A DNA stretch of 64,000 bases from Acanthaster planci (GCF_001949145.1 NW_019091382.1:757819-821818), one strand, 5' to 3'; counted from the first letter of the stretch, positions 26,690 through 40,962 are shown. The notes: generated from the letters alone by a model not told the origin. Numbers and translations are program-made.

Positions 26690-27216
26690 TGGCTGGTAAC
26701 CGTAGCAGCGTTAGAGTACCAGTCGTCTATTCGCCCTGCGCCGCCCCTTCGAACCAAAAGTCAACCGCTGATTAGATCTTATCGCGGTTTACAAGCCTCA
26801 ATTATGAGCTGGACACGCCGCCTGACTTGTCCACCGCCACCAACCCCCTTGCCGAATCCGCCGGGGGCTTTAATTTGGCGGGCCAGGTTGTCCGCGGGCA
26901 TGCGCGCCCGCCGGTCCCGTACCGCGTGTTTACCCGCTTTGGCAGTGGGGAGGGAAACCGATTAAAGTTAGGCGAGAACAGAGGTTAATTACCGGAGCCT
27001 GAATCGGGTTAGTCGCGTTGAGGTTGGGATGGTCGATTCTCCGGTCCGCTAAATCTGGCGCAATTGCGCAATTATAACGCGCCAGCTACGCAAGAGCCAG
27101 AAGGATGCTCGCGCATCTTGACTCCACCATCATCTCAATGAGCACGCGCAGTCGGCACGCGAGCGACTGAGCATACTCGTGTGCGGTGGGCGGAGATTCC
27201 TCACCGCGGAGCTATC
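26690..27216 (+). promoter_or_regulatory. CpG-rich upstream region of the peptide gene
   Basis: This stretch is visibly richer in G, C and CpG than its AT-rich surroundings. It holds a GCATGCGC palindrome at about 26898, of the NRF1 type, several GCGC and CGCG clusters, and GGTTAATTACCGG near 26983, a possible homeodomain-type site. It leads directly into the TATA box and first coding exon, so it is most simply the proximal promoter or CpG island. The 116-codon ORF at 26615-26965 begins in a CA microsatellite and looks like no protein. Confidence 0.4.
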
Positions 27217-27224
27217 TATATAAG
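27217..27224 (+). promoter_or_regulatory. TATA box of the peptide gene
   Basis: TATATAAG sits 171 bases before the start codon of the signal-peptide exon, in a G/C-rich stretch with a GC-box-like GGTGGGCGG about 30 bases upstream (near 27186). The usual TATA-to-start spacing would place transcription initiation near 27245-27252, giving a 5' UTR of roughly 145 bases if it is unspliced. The placement is inferred from sequence only. Confidence 0.6.
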
Positions 27225-27394
27225 GTGTCTCGATGTCCTCCACGAGCCACAGTTTTATGCTCTAGGAAAAGCAGACGACGCGTACACAGAGAGCCCGCCG
27301 AACGATCACATCATTCTGTGCAACCAAGCAGAAGTCATTTCAACGCGCCAATTTTGGGGTTTAAGACCAGCAGATAACTCGCAGTCGAATCAAG

Positions 27395-27481
27395 ATGAAG
27401 ACGATCACGCTTACGATCTTCTCTGTGCTGATGGTTGTGTGCCTAGCTACGGCTGACTCGGACAAGAACGTCTACGACCCG
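27395..27481 (+). CDS. Secreted cyclic-peptide precursor, exon 1 (signal peptide)
   Basis: This exon encodes 29 residues. It starts at the ATG in the context AATCAAGATGAAG and ends at codon CCG, followed directly by a GTAAGA donor. Residues 1-20 (MKTITLTIFSVLMVVCLATA) form a typical signal peptide: one Lys, a hydrophobic core and an Ala-Thr-Ala cleavage site. They are followed by DSDKNVYDP, the start of an acidic pro-segment. The exon ends in phase 0. The only partner I found is the phase-0 exon at 49936, which would give a 79-residue precursor. A TATA box lies about 180 bases upstream. The longer ORF overlapping this region from 27181 starts before the expected transcription start and has no recognisable domain, so the signal-peptide frame is preferred. 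A further phase-0 exon hidden in the 22-kb intron cannot be excluded. Confidence 0.8.
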
Positions 27482-30284
27482 GTAAGACAATAAAAAGTCA
27501 AATTTAGTTTTCCTTAGAAATCTACTCTGTTTTGATTTTTTCCAGATGGACTCGTTCCACAAGGGCAATAGTCCATATGGAAATCTTCAATATTGGGAAG
27601 TGTGATTGAGTACGGAAACAGCAGTTTGATTTTGAGAAATACCGCTTCATGACATGAAATTTGATTTTAATGTGTTTCGTGATAAATGCCGATGCTGTCA
27701 GGTTCGCGCCATTCACCAAGCACTTGCAGTACTCGAGTTTTCCATTGCTCGAAGAAGATGATAGGCCAACAGCTTTCGACGTTGAGTCTTACATGAGCAT
27801 TGTGAAATGTTGCCACCCGGATTTAAAGTCAACCATTAGATCGAATGGCAAACAGTAACCATGCCCAGCTATTTTCAATGCGAATTCTTAAAGCAACAAT
27901 CCAACACCCTACGTTAATTCATTAGATTGCCTTTTCTATTGGACTATAATAACTTCATTAATATTTGTTGTCCCGTGTCACCACAGTTGTTTTAAATCCA
28001 GTTTGAAAACTGTAACTTGAGTTTTGAACTATGTCAATGTAAGTCTTTTTATGTACCAGCTAACAATGAAATGCAGTATCTCCATGGAATTGGAACTATT
28101 TCTACAACGAATGACGGTGTGGTGCGGAAGGTATTTGACATTTCTACCCCTAAAAAACATTCGGTTGCCGAAAGATCAGCACGCCGAAAGCCACTAAAGG
28201 AAAAAATAGATAAATATTCGATATAAACAATTCAAAATCAATCACGGTGTGTGCAGGGGACCTTGATCGGGAGAAAGTATTTAGGGCACAATAAAATTAA
28301 TAAAATCAAGCCATTACCAGTAGAATGATGGTATGTCTTTCTCAAGACGTGCAATAAATGGACACATTTTCTGAAAATATAAACTCTGCAAGTTTAACTT
28401 TCTATTTCGATGATGACGTTCTATGACGTACACCTGTCTTGTAAATCAACTTGGTTTTCGACACTCATTCGAGTAGTGTCATGTTTCGTAGCAACAGCAG
28501 GAACACCAGTTTTAATTTGTCATTGCTATTCGGTTGCTATTGGGTGATTTACTGGGAAGAATGAGTAATAAACAGCTGTGATATGAAAGCGGTTTTCCGG
28601 CATTGCATTACAACAAAGGAAGGCTTCATTAAATCGTACTCCTCAAAAGGCGTAAAAACGGAATGGATTCAATAACATTTTTGTATGTCTTTTAAGAGTT
28701 CCCTTTTCGTTCCTAAAGCTTGTTGTTGACAGGATATTCTGATTTTGGTTTGTGGATTTACTGCTCTTTGAGACTAAAAATTCCGTCGAAATAGAAAAAT
28801 TCCATTCAGGGGCAGAAAGTAGCATTTTTGGAAAGCGACTGGAAAGGAGCTTGTCGCCTCATTTGGAATTCAAATTCCTTCGTATTGGTTTTCAACAGAG
28901 GCAAAAAAGAATCGAATGGTTGGAGAATTTTTTATTATGCAAGCATTTCTACTCAGTAGTTTTTGCTTTTAATCGCCATATCAGTGTGGTTTTAAACTAC
29001 TAAAGTGATTTAACTATTCCTAAAAATTGCCGACTGGAAATTGTATTTGTCATCCCTGTAATGCCAAAAACATGTTTTCATATTGAGCCTTTCTGGTGTT
29101 TAAATTTGGCTTTTTATATTTATCATTATTGTAATTGTCTATGCACTATTTTATAATGCAACCAAATTTGTTTATCTGTCATAAATTTGGTGGCGCCAGC
29201 CTCTTCGGTAACGAAGTTAAATGTCAAGGGGCACAGAACACTAAGTGTTATGAACAGATACTAAAAGTTGGGAACAACGATATCGATTTTTTGTTATGGC
29301 TTTAGCCTTGCAATATATGCTTAGAAATATCTAGTCTGATCGTGGTTGTTTGTTCCGTTATTAAAGGTGGGGCTGAAAAAGTAGTAGCAATTAGATGAGG
29401 GTGACCTTTGAAGTAATTAACTGCAAATGCAAACAAAACCAAACGCAGCGTCGTTCGACTATGGAAATTGCTTGCTGTATTGGAAAGTACTGAAATAACC
29501 TGAAATTGCCTCTTCCAATAAAACTTTATTTAATGGCAGATGTTACTTTGTATGCCCTTGGGAGATATGAAATTACCAGATGACGACAGTGCAACGCACA
29601 CAGCATACGTAATGGAGGGCGCTCGCAATAACGAAATTGGGACACAACAAGCAATGTAGGTTTCCCGCTTATCATTTGTTCCTTGTGAACCGTTACTAAG
29701 GCCGTAACGAAGACGGACTTGTAGAGTTACGGCTACGTCTGCAGTCGGTGTGTCCCCGCGTATTTTGAACAGGCAACGACCTAGACCCAGCCACTAGACA
29801 ACAAATTAGGATGCAGCCTGATGAGAAGAAAGGACTGCACTTCGGATAGCAATGAGCACCAGACTATTGGCTGTACGTCATGACATCAGTAATGTTTCAA
29901 GTTATCCTGGCGGCCATGCTTTACTAGTCCTGTGTGTAGAACTGTTAAAAAAGTCCTTCGAATTAATTTACTCACCGCACCGCTCAAATCTGTGGTTTAA
30001 ACACACAAAAAAGAGCATCTTCGTAAGTGGATACGTGCACGTTTCCCCCCCCCCTGAAGTGAAAGTGTATTTTCCTGCTAGTATTTGACCACTCTGGGCG
30101 GGTGTTCTCTCACCAAACAAGCGATCTGTGAGTTCCACGGCGTCGTCTTGTTTGAACGGGCTCTGGAAGATAAGGGGTGCGAGCCAAAGATGTGACGGCC
30201 CGCCACTCCGCCTCTTAAGACCTATCCCTGGCCCGTATGTTGACTTTCATTAATGGTACACATGGTGGTCGGAGCCACGCTGTA

Positions 30285-30320
30285 CACTCTCGGCGCACGT
30301 GCGGCCGTGCGCCGAGAGTG
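30285..30320. other. Perfect 15-bp inverted repeat (hairpin)
   Basis: CACTCTCGGCGCACG is followed after six bases (TGCGGC) by its exact complement CGTGCGCCGAGAGTG. It is G/C-rich and lies in the peptide-gene intron. Function unknown. Confidence 0.95.
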
Positions 30321-33300
30321 AGAGAACGAAATCCATTTACCTCCCGATGTGTAAAATGAAAATACCCCCCTTAAACTAACAGGCGAGTGAATTAACGCAT
30401 TCATTAGCTTACGGTGACATTCAGACACGATGTAAAATCTCTTAGGTTTCCTCTTTTCGTTTAGTGCAGGTCTTATTCATTAATTAAAGATAGGCTTCTT
30501 GGTCACGACAATGTAAGAAGAACATGGTGGTATTCAAGTCGAGTCCGTCACAAGCCCATTATAAGTCCCAGCCATAAGCGAACGACGATTCCGTTTAGAG
30601 AACTGGTCACGGGTGACAAGAGAAGAACGGAGATAAATTAATGCTTTTGTCGCTGTGTAGTGCGGCAGGCTTGCGACCTGATTTGTGAGTGGATGACTTG
30701 CGTGGGACCCCCGCAACCTATTTTGGAACACTGTGCGCCATCTTTCAATCCTCTCGCTTACTAATGCTGCCATTACGCGCAACCATTATGCAAAAGTGAG
30801 CAGCATTTCAGATCCTCTGAGACGGTCTTGCATTGCTAACGCGATAAGGGATATTCCACGCCGGATCGCCTGTCGCATGAATGTTTGCTGAGCTAATGAC
30901 CGTAATGCGACAGCCTTAAAATAAATGGTTACCACGACACCAAGGCGGGTATCAAACGACGCACGCATTGAATAATCGGCACAATCGTATTTTTCCAGGA
31001 TGGTTACTGATGAGCGATGACCCTCATCAATGTTTTCATGTTTTCAGGACGGTGGAGGGGGAACCGTGATAACGTTCTTTGTTTTCACACGAGATTTTTT
31101 TTCACACTAGTTCGCCTAAACTACCCGTCTGCTCCTTAATACTTTTACTTCGGTACCAAACACGAAAAAAGAGACCACCAATTTCTTTTTACCCTCTATC
31201 ACAGCAAGCGGGTGCTGGTGAGGTCAGTGACCGGGGACAAAGCGCCTTTTAACCCGTCCAATCTGTGGTCCCGTACGCTCCACCCTCACAAGTCCTACCG
31301 GGTGGGAAAAAATATTCGATTATAAAAGATAGCCGAATGCAGGGTTTCCCTTCAGGTCATGGAAGAAAAATATAATGGCAGCTGTTAGACGATACAAAAA
31401 CAGTGAGACACAATAACAGACAAGGGACAGATAACATTAAAACAACAAAATTTCTAATAACATCGCATCGTTCTGTAATTTTTTTTCATGTCTCCACAGT
31501 GCTGGAAAAATATTATTTTAACAGTGCTATGGGTTTAGACTGTGATGAATAATCGTTTTGATCAACGATGCTGTATGAGGTTTTGAGGAAGAGCTTTTAT
31601 AAAGTCTACAAAGAATAACATCACATGTCTCCCTGCACTGAGAAAATATCGTAATAGCGCTGGGTTGGGCTGTTTAATATTGTAAATGGAGTCCAATCAA
31701 CGATTCAATATGGGGTTTTAATAGAGTCTTTGCGAAGTTATTGCTTGAAGTTTTTGTCTTGTTACTGTTATGAAAGTTCAGGTTGGTGATCTCTTTATAG
31801 CCACCACACACGTCAATAAAACGGAGATGCCGACTTTGAATTTTACAAAATAATCATCCTACTGTTGCAAGAAGGGGGAAGCCGACGGTGGTGCACGCGC
31901 ACAAAATTACGAGCTTTCTTTTTTTCCCAAAGACAGAAAATTCGCTCGGTCAGACTGCCGTGGCGTTGAGCCGGGGAAGCGTTGCAATGTTGAAAGCAGC
32001 AGCGGGATGGAGATTTTGAAGGCAAAACCTGGTCGCTGATAAAACAAGATCGGGCTGATGAAAATGGGTTAAAATTTCTCCCGGAAGAAAATTTTCCTTT
32101 GGCGACTGGTAAATGAAACCCTCGCTACGCACCTGTCTTACTGAAACAATAGTAAAGCAAAGGCGGTACGAATGAAAATAGTCAGTCGAATAGATCGAGT
32201 TTTTCACTGATCTTTAATTTAAAATCTTTTCAATCAAACTTAGAATGTTTACTCCATATAACCTGGTATCTTGTTTCCATTGGTCATTCAGAGTGATATT
32301 TCGCCTTTTGAAAAGTCTGCAAGTTACCGAATACAAGAGAATTGGAATGGATTCAACGCAATATGATTAAATCAAAGTCGACAGTCGACGACAGGACTTT
32401 ATTTCGACAAAACTACCTAAACTATTCGTGCTTTAAAATTGCAAATCCACCGCCAGTGTCAAAATAAACATTTGGATCACTTGATGAACATATGCTTTGA
32501 ATTTTTAACATCAAAATGTTGAGACTTTGTGAATCTTGCAAGTTACATAAGAAGTAGTATTGTTAATATTAGAATATTTGAGGACGTAGAGAATTAAAAC
32601 GAGGACGCCCAAATTTGTCTGAAAACTTAATTCACTGACTATACGTTCATTTCTTTTCTTGAAAACAAGACTATTAAAAATAGTTCGCCTTTCCGTTTCG
32701 CCAAGTGCCTGCGTTTTGTCTCTTCTATAATTAACACTCACTCTAGTCAGTCGAAATCGACATTTTGAATGCTTAGCTTGTAGTTTTGCGCCGTGGAATG
32801 TTAAAAAAAGATAAACACAAATAGAGTTACTGATGTAACGCACAAGCTATGAAGATCCGGCATCGAATTTCTGGACAGCGCGCGGTCTCCCCGTTTGTGT
32901 GAAAAATCACGGAACTCGATAGCTCTGCGGGGAACGAAGAATAAAATGGAGGGTTCACGTTCGCCTTCCCGCCCGGCCCATGATTCAGTTGAAACCGGGC
33001 ACCAGACCAACCGAACTAATAAAATTGACAAGCGGCGATCTCCCCGTCGGGTATTCAGCCCTCCGTATTATTCGAGTCAGCGGTGTCAAACTCCTCGAGT
33101 ATCGAGTATCGGTGACTGATTGGGATACGCGGCCTTCTCCCCCTCGGGTATTCGGTTACGGGTGTCGGCTCCTCCGATATCTAGTATCGCTAAACGTTAG
33201 AGGGCACGGGGGAATTGGCAATGTTTATAGATTCAATTCCAGACATCCCCATTGAATTATCAAAGTACGAATGTCTGTTATTGTAAGGTTTGTGAATGAC

Positions 33301-35920
33301 ACTCCAGGCGACGATCATCCCAGAACTTTAAGAGAAGTTTATTTGCCGAAATTTTGAAGTGAGAAAGGTAAACGAACAGCGGACCCGTGAGACAAGCAAA
33401 CATCCCGCCAAAACTGTCATACAAAAGCAACAACAAAAGAAGCTACAGATTCGCTGGGTAATTACGGAAACAGGCGCTAGTCGGCAGATATCGATCTTAG
33501 GTTTCACTCAAACTCAACACCAACAAGCAGGCCGTTAGAAACTAACAAAACAACCAACGCGGATTTCCTTTGAAAGGCCAAATGATAAACAAAACTTGCT
33601 CTCCAACACGACATGCAATACTAATAACTGTTTTGCCATACACTGTTCCAAAAATCATCCGTCCTCTTGGATGAAATCAGTCTCAGATGTTGGCCAGATT
33701 TTTCCCGAATTAAGCAACCGCTGTAATGTTATCCTTGTAACGGTAAACTCTCCTTTTAAGCGTCATCTATAATACAACCATTTAATCATGAAATACAACT
33801 ATTCATTATTTTGAGATTATACGAAGTCAACCTGCGCAGCCTTCGATGTTCGTCCAAGTTCAGACACCGCTAAAGGTCCTTTGTGGCTGAAGACACCACA
33901 TTGCGCGCCTCTGCCGACGACAATAACACGCTCCTTTGCTGCGACCATATTTCCCACTTCGCCGACATTATTTTCCAAGTGCGTTTCTTCTCCCTTTTTA
34001 ACATCGCAGCTGAGTGCCTACATTAACGCGCAACGTTTAGATCGCTTACACCTCTTGTCAGTCGGACGACCGAGAATAATTCGTCGCCGAACTCTTGGAA
34101 AAAAAACCAGAGCGTTGCTTGGCCGTGAATTGACTTGAAACTTAGCAAACTCTATCTCTAAGTTCTCTAACCCTGTTGTGCTTGACTGTGAGTTATATCT
34201 TCATCTTCTTTTTTCTTCAATTTCCATTTCTTTTCACCAGTGCAGGAGTGGTTTGTATTTCTAATGGAACTGAAGAAATGAATGGGGTATTGGATAAAAA
34301 TAAATAATTACATTCAATTAATTGAAACAATTGAAAGAACTTTTAATATGATGCGTTTAAAGACACCGAGGTTGTAGTTTGAACGCAAAGAAAAAAAATG
34401 TTGGTACAGACGTTAATTTTTCAACTAGCAACTGAAAAAATTCGAATCGGGAATAAATTGCTTTGAGCAAGGTGATTGCCAGTTCACCCCTGTCAAATAC
34501 CGCGAGTGACGTACTTCCGAGGGCGTCAAATTTGCATAGGTTGTAACTTGATTCAAGAACTTCTAGTCACAAGTTCCTTGTTTTCGTATTTCCCATAAAA
34601 AACTCTGATACAGGTATACTTTGGGTGTTCATTCACTTTAAGCTCAAATCTTGGTTGGCATTCTCTAAGAAATTCCAGCATAAATCCCAGTGTAGATTCT
34701 CCGAACGCCAGATTGGCACCACTCTTGCTAAAAAATAATTAAATTTAAAAAGTCCTGCAAGAGCATTGTACTGAGCCATAAAACGTCTGTGTCCAAGACA
34801 CACAGCTACCACTGAAAGGCCCTGAAACTTGTAAAACTACGCACGAAACAGTCGCCGCGTATAACCACAATGATTCACACGTGAAACTTTACTACGTGTC
34901 AAGGCGATAAATTCACTCCAAATTGCTCCTTTTGCAGTCAACATACGAAGTGGAAAATTTGCACAAGGGTGCAGACCATGTGAGAGCTCGATCATAATAA
35001 ATTTATAATAGATGCTACAATGTTAACAGTGTTTACGAACAAGTGCAGTTGTGTCATCATGTATGATATAATGGCCATAACAGAAAGGCATTTTCTAGTT
35101 TAAAGAATATATAAGCGCCGAAAACTGAACACACGACTTCTATTACGACCCAAAAACTACCTTGTTTTATAAAGTTCACTATCAAAGTTTCTTGTCTGGT
35201 GCAACAGTTTCATATCAACTAAGCACTCAAGTCCTTAAGCTCGTTAACTCCTTCGAAGCCAGTCTTTCACGTGACTGACTACCTCAAGAGGGTACAGCTG
35301 GCTACCAATTTAACTCAAGAGGGCTCTCTAGCCCCGGTGTTGCCAGATACGCCCACTGCTTAAGCCAGACAGCCTCGTTCTTCCTGATCGTGTCTTTAAA
35401 ATCGCTCATGTGGTGTCACTTTCGCCAGCCGTACACTTTGTCCAGCCATACTATACTGGTGATGACGTGTGCTCGAGGTACATGTATAGACTTCGCTTTG
35501 TAAATTAACAACAGCCCATCTCTCACTTCTTGCCTGTCTGTCGCCCCTCTTGCGGGGTTTCGCGCCAATTTCACGGCTGAGCGTTTACAGGAAACAGACG
35601 AGGTCACCTCAACGAGAAACCTTGTTGGAAGGAAACTCTTTAAATCTCGATATCTTTTCCCTTTTTGAATGTTACTATGTAGTTTAACCAATTAAAACTT
35701 TAACTTAAGAATTATATTTGATGTTGATCTGCTAAAGTGATGAATAATTCCATCTATCTGAAACTGTGAAAAATGTATATTAAAATGCATTCAATCTAAA
35801 AGACAGCGTTTCCACTCTCGTAGTTTCTTTTCCAAACTTCTTTACTGCCCGACTGAATAATGAAGGTAGTTTTAGAGGGCAAATTGCATAATAGCGAATA
35901 AAAGCAAGTATGCATACCAG

Positions 35921-36050
35921 TCAATTGACAAAAATATATACAGTAGGTGCTCTTGATTTATCTTATTGCTAACTAATTATCTTAAATTATTATCTTAATT
36001 TCTCTCATTGTCAATTGAGAGCACTTACGGTATATATTTTTGTCAATATT
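35921..36050. mobile_element. Foldback element G (in peptide-gene intron)
   Basis: TTGACAAAAATATATACAGT and AGGTGCTCTTGA on the left pair with TTGAGAGCACTTACGG and TATATATTTTTGTCAA on the right, around an AT-rich centre. A 12-bp direct repeat, TGCATACCAGTC, lies immediately left (35911-35922) and 37 bp past the right arm (36087-36098). Confidence 0.8.
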
Positions 36051-36823
36051 CTGATCACGGTGCTACGCAGCCCTTTCATATTTCTCTGCATACCAGTCAC
36101 GACAGTTTACCTTTGAACTGAAGTCAGGGTGGACCGTCATGGAATACGTGCGGTACTGGTTACAAACTCCGACACTCCTACCTACAACCACAAGCAGTTT
36201 TGGTTTTCCGTTACAACATCAAAATAAAAAATTTGGAGGTGCCAAGAAAAGGTCTTGGAGAGTAACTTGTTCTCCGAGACCCGTTCTGTAGGCGATGTAC
36301 ACGTGCACTTCATTCAGCAGCTTTTAACATGACTGCTCTACCAGGCAATGCCTGGCTTCTGTGCAGCTAAGTTTTACATCCACTGAAGCACTCTTAGGTG
36401 TAGAGTTACCCGCTTGGGTAAACTTGCAGTGTGGAAGATGTTTCCAGCAACCCGTATTTAATAAATAAATACGCCTCGATCCAGGCAGCGATTGAACAGA
36501 TACGGAGGAATTTCGGTGGTTTGTTGGATTGCTTAGTAGTATCAAGTTTGCATCCACCTGTCTGTATATAAATCACAACTTCCCCTTCTAAACTGTTTAT
36601 TGCTTACTTTTAACCGCCACTTTCTCATTTTTAAGAGGAAGAGTGCCTTTTTTTTAAAGCAAAGTGCAAGCCAGAGATTTGTTTTCTCTCATCATCCGGC
36701 TTTGACGGGCGGTGAATTAAAAAACCGGAGCGGTGGCAGCTGGTGTGACGCGTGTGGCGCCCGGTTCGGAACTCCACGCGTGGACGGCCTCGCCGATTCC
36801 GCTGAACGCGATACAGATAAATG

Positions 36824-36865
36824 AAGATGATGACGATGATGACGATGAATGATGATGATGATGTC
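36824..36865. repeat. (GAT/GAC)n microsatellite
   Basis: GATGATGACGATGATGACGA followed by ATGATGATGATGATG, inside the peptide-gene intron. Confidence 0.9.
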
Positions 36866-39800
36866 GGTAAGAGATAATCGCTCCATAGAAGAAATGACGC
36901 ATTCGTGCAGGCATCTTTGGAGTGGGCCGACGCAGGCCGGGAAGCTAGGCGCGCGCGCGCACGAGCTTGAGATCGCTATCGCGCATGTCAAACACGATGG
37001 CTCCATTTTCATCCCGATCTTTTGGCCCACATGTCAAGAAGAGAATTTCTGCAGATCGGGCGATGATTATCTCGCGCTAAGGTTCCTCGTCTTTCTCGCC
37101 TCGCCCTCTGCGTCCCTCTCTCGCTCGATGACGAGAAAGCATCTTGCCCGAAGTGACGCGGACTCTCCACGCGGTTCGTGTCACAAGACCGTAAGGGAAA
37201 CATTTTTGTTGGCACTTCAAATTTGACAATCTCCACTTGCCGATCCACTATTTCAAACGGATTTAAATTAAAGATGTGCTTCGCCATTTCTATCATCCAG
37301 AATGGTCTAAACGCAAACGACCTGTTCATCATATATTCAAGCTAAATATGGCGCCTTTGTACTGTTCCACAGAACACGGATTTATCTATACCCCGTGTCT
37401 ATCTTAACTGTACAACCACGAAATGGTTAACAGGTGTTTTTTCCCCCAAATAAAAAGCACACAATCTGATATGTTAGAATTCTTTGTTGTCCTAATAATG
37501 AATTCGATGTTTCTGAATTCGTCAGTTGCATCACAAAGTGACGTATACAATAGTTTTGATGCACCGCGACGTGACGTGCAGTCATTTCAATATGAAGAAC
37601 TGAAAGAGTAAGGAGGGGTCGGGATATTCCCGTTCACTTTCACTTATTACAGAAACGCTTAAGATGTATAATAATATTACGTTGGCAAAGAAAATTATAA
37701 ATGAATGAAATTTGACAATTTGAGATGAATTTGACAACAAACACGGGTAGTTTTTAACCATAAAAGCCTTTTCCAACCCCCTGCCCAAAAATACTTTTCT
37801 CCCCAACGGCGTTCAATTAAAAGCAAAACCTCCACTCATTTCCTGCAAGTAAACACTTTTGATTCTATTTGCTACAGATCAGTAAGATACTCCCTACGGT
37901 GTTTGCCGAGCGCGGCGCAGCGCGCGCACGCACCATCAATCAAGACAGGTTTTTGTGTATGTGTGTGTGTTTTTTTTTTTTTTGTGGCGGGGCGGGCCGT
38001 CAAATTTGCTGGGAAATATTGCGTCGCAGTGCAGCGCGCCCACTGGGGCCTGCCCTGCCTCGTCGGAGAGGCATCGCTGCTGAGCAGGCAACTATACCAA
38101 ATACCTGGCAAGAATCTTGTCAAACGTGAGAGGGGACAACTTACACAGAGCCGACAAGCACACATTGTAAGTGCACACCAACATGTTACCAGCCAAGGCC
38201 TGGTGCACGGCTGCTTTTTGGTGAATGCAATTTCAAATGCAGTGCTTTCTGCACTGAATGAAATTCAAAATGAGTTCGTGGTGACTTTTCTAATTCTACT
38301 AAGTTTTCAAAAGCGTAAAGGATTAAGAAAAATAAACCCTTGACTTATCAAATCAACCTGATACCTCTTCGGTTTTCCGGACTATCATATCATACATCAC
38401 ATACTCTGTGTTCTTCCACCTTGAGCAGAAGCATGTTCTCATCGGTTGAAAAGAGCTGGTCGAGTGTTCACTTTGTTGGTAGCGATGCTACCGTAACGCG
38501 TGTACTTCCTAGTCGTTTGTGGACCAGCAAAATTCGTTTCCGACCAAAAGAACTTCCGTTGCTAAGAACATTACGTCATCTCTTGGTCCTGCTTGAGGCT
38601 TATAGGTCGTCAACGGGTCACTTCACACTCCTTGGAAGTCTTTAAATGCCAGTTTTAGACTTTTTTCTTGAAGTGAATATATCATTCTCCGTCTTTATTT
38701 TTTCTTTCCATCGTGTCTTACGATTTTCCCACGAAAAATGCCAAGTTTTCGACGTGTGAGTGGGACTCGACACGATTTTGCGGGGCCCAGTGTCACATTG
38801 ATAAATCGGATTAATTTAGATGCACCGGCGCGATGTGCTCTCGGGCACCGGTGAGAGTCCGGCAAAACCTCAGTGCGCGTTGCCGCGCGCCCTGCGGCCG
38901 GTCTCACTTTCCCAGTTAAATGCTGGCCTTGCCAAGGGGCTTTCTCTTAACATGACAAATTTCTTCTCATCCACGCGATCGCGTTAACCGTCCCCAGGGT
39001 TTTCTCGGTACCTCCCTTTATACCTCACTGAGCCACAACCGCAACAGCCAATCCAAAAAAGAGAATAATTGACAAGAAAAAAACTAATCTTGCAGCGCAA
39101 ACGGCACAAAAGCACGCGAAAACACCTTCCTACTATGATAGCCTGTTTCAGGCCCTTCGTTAATGAAATTAACTGTGTAACATGAGAAACTTTTAAAGCA
39201 GCAAGAACTCTTGATCAGAGTTTAATAAACTTAAAAAACTTAACTGAAAGAGATCACTTTCGTCTGAAAAAAATTCCTACCCACTTATCTGGACCAGCCA
39301 AATAAAGTTCTTGTCAAGTGTCATACGCTTCAAAATAGAAATTGGAAGCAAGTTAAGTCTCCCCTAGCGAGCAATTCGCGTGAAACTACGGAGCATTAAT
39401 CGATTACTTTATTCACCTTTAACCCCACGCTAGCAGTGCAGTTTTAAACAAGAGTGACATGTTCCGACGAGAATTATAGTATCGATAATTCTTCTGAAGA
39501 AAAATCAATTTACGTCGACTCTTCGAAGCCACAACATGCATTAGGGCTTTGACCTGTTGGACAGCAATCACTATTAACGAAAGTCTGCACTGATGACTTG
39601 TCTCAAACAAACCAAATAAGAATCGATTCTGGAAGACCACACATTCAAAGGTGTGCACCCACGGCAGTGCAATCCAATTGAAGCAAGGACGATGATGTTC
39701 AGGCTCAAACAACTATCGACGACTCTAAGTACAGTTGAATACTCATCGATTCTTCTTTTTTTTCATCTAACTGGCAGCACTTAGCCTCGGGACTGTCGAA

Positions 39801-40962
39801 AAACGCTGCCAAAAGCCAGCTTCCTGCTTCAATGTTTCACCAGCTGATCGGCTGGTATCAGCGTCTACACCCGTAAACCTCGCCGCGGAGGAATTCTGAA
39901 TCGAAGTTTTTCGAGCCGGCCGGTCCAACGGGCGGAAGAAATTAGGTCCCACGGGCTTGCCTTTTCGAATTCTTTACACGCTTGCACTTCGCCGTGACTT
40001 TCCCAGAGGGACGGATCTATACTTACTAAACAAGCGGATCAATGAGGTCTCAATTTCGACGGCTGTTTGCGGATCTAAATTTAACCGAATTAAGAAAGTT
40101 TACTTGTATTCTTTAAATATTCTATAAACCGAACCATGAAGCGCTCATTTTGATCTAAAATGTCTTCCTTACTCTTTTATGCTTTTTTTCACGTATAGTG
40201 CAGCCATTTAGAAACAGAAGACCTCACAACGTTGCGCATCAAACAACCGTCTGCTACGGTCAAGTCGTAAACGTACTCCCACGGCGTACCATCATGTTAG
40301 GCTCGTTTTTCTGGAGATCGCTTTGGTGAAGTTGAACATTTAATTGAGGGTCGTCCCCTAAGAACGGCTGAACCTTTTTCTTTGTGTTTTTCTCGGCGCT
40401 CATGCAGTCTTCTCTCAAAGGGAATGCTAACAATTTGGGAATTGAAGTTTTATAATGTAACAAATAAGGAGGGGGAAATGCTGTTATCTTTCCTGCGCAA
40501 AAGTGCTAGAAACCCCAAGCGGCGATTTACATTTTAGGCAGAGCACTGCTACAGAAAAAGCAGTTGAGATCTTTAGGAATGAGTCAAGTGGGCTTCTAAA
40601 CTAGTCTGAACGAGTCTGTGGGCAGTGGTTCTCGGTAGAATATTGTCAGATTGTGACATGCGTATTGCTCATGTAAGGTTTACATAACACTTTGAGGTGA
40701 AGACAAAGGAATGTGTGAAACAATACACTGCGCTACGTATTGAGCGCGTGCAATGCAAAAAGCCACTTGCGACCATATTGTACAAGATATGGGGCGGGGA
40801 GAACCCCCCCTCCGCCTTTGAGTTGATCATTGTTTGATCGGAATTTCAGGAATTCTTTACAGGCTTTTAGGGGGGATGTGTAAGGTAACAATAGTCTAGA
40901 GTGTGTATAGGGATTGGACATGTGGGGGGTACCCATCGGCCCCATATCGTGCACGGTATCCT

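Noticed and set aside
27181-27456. 91-codon + strand frame overlapping the signal-peptide exon
   Set aside because: It begins upstream of the TATA box and has no protein features; the overlapping frame has a clear signal peptide and a phase-matched donor.
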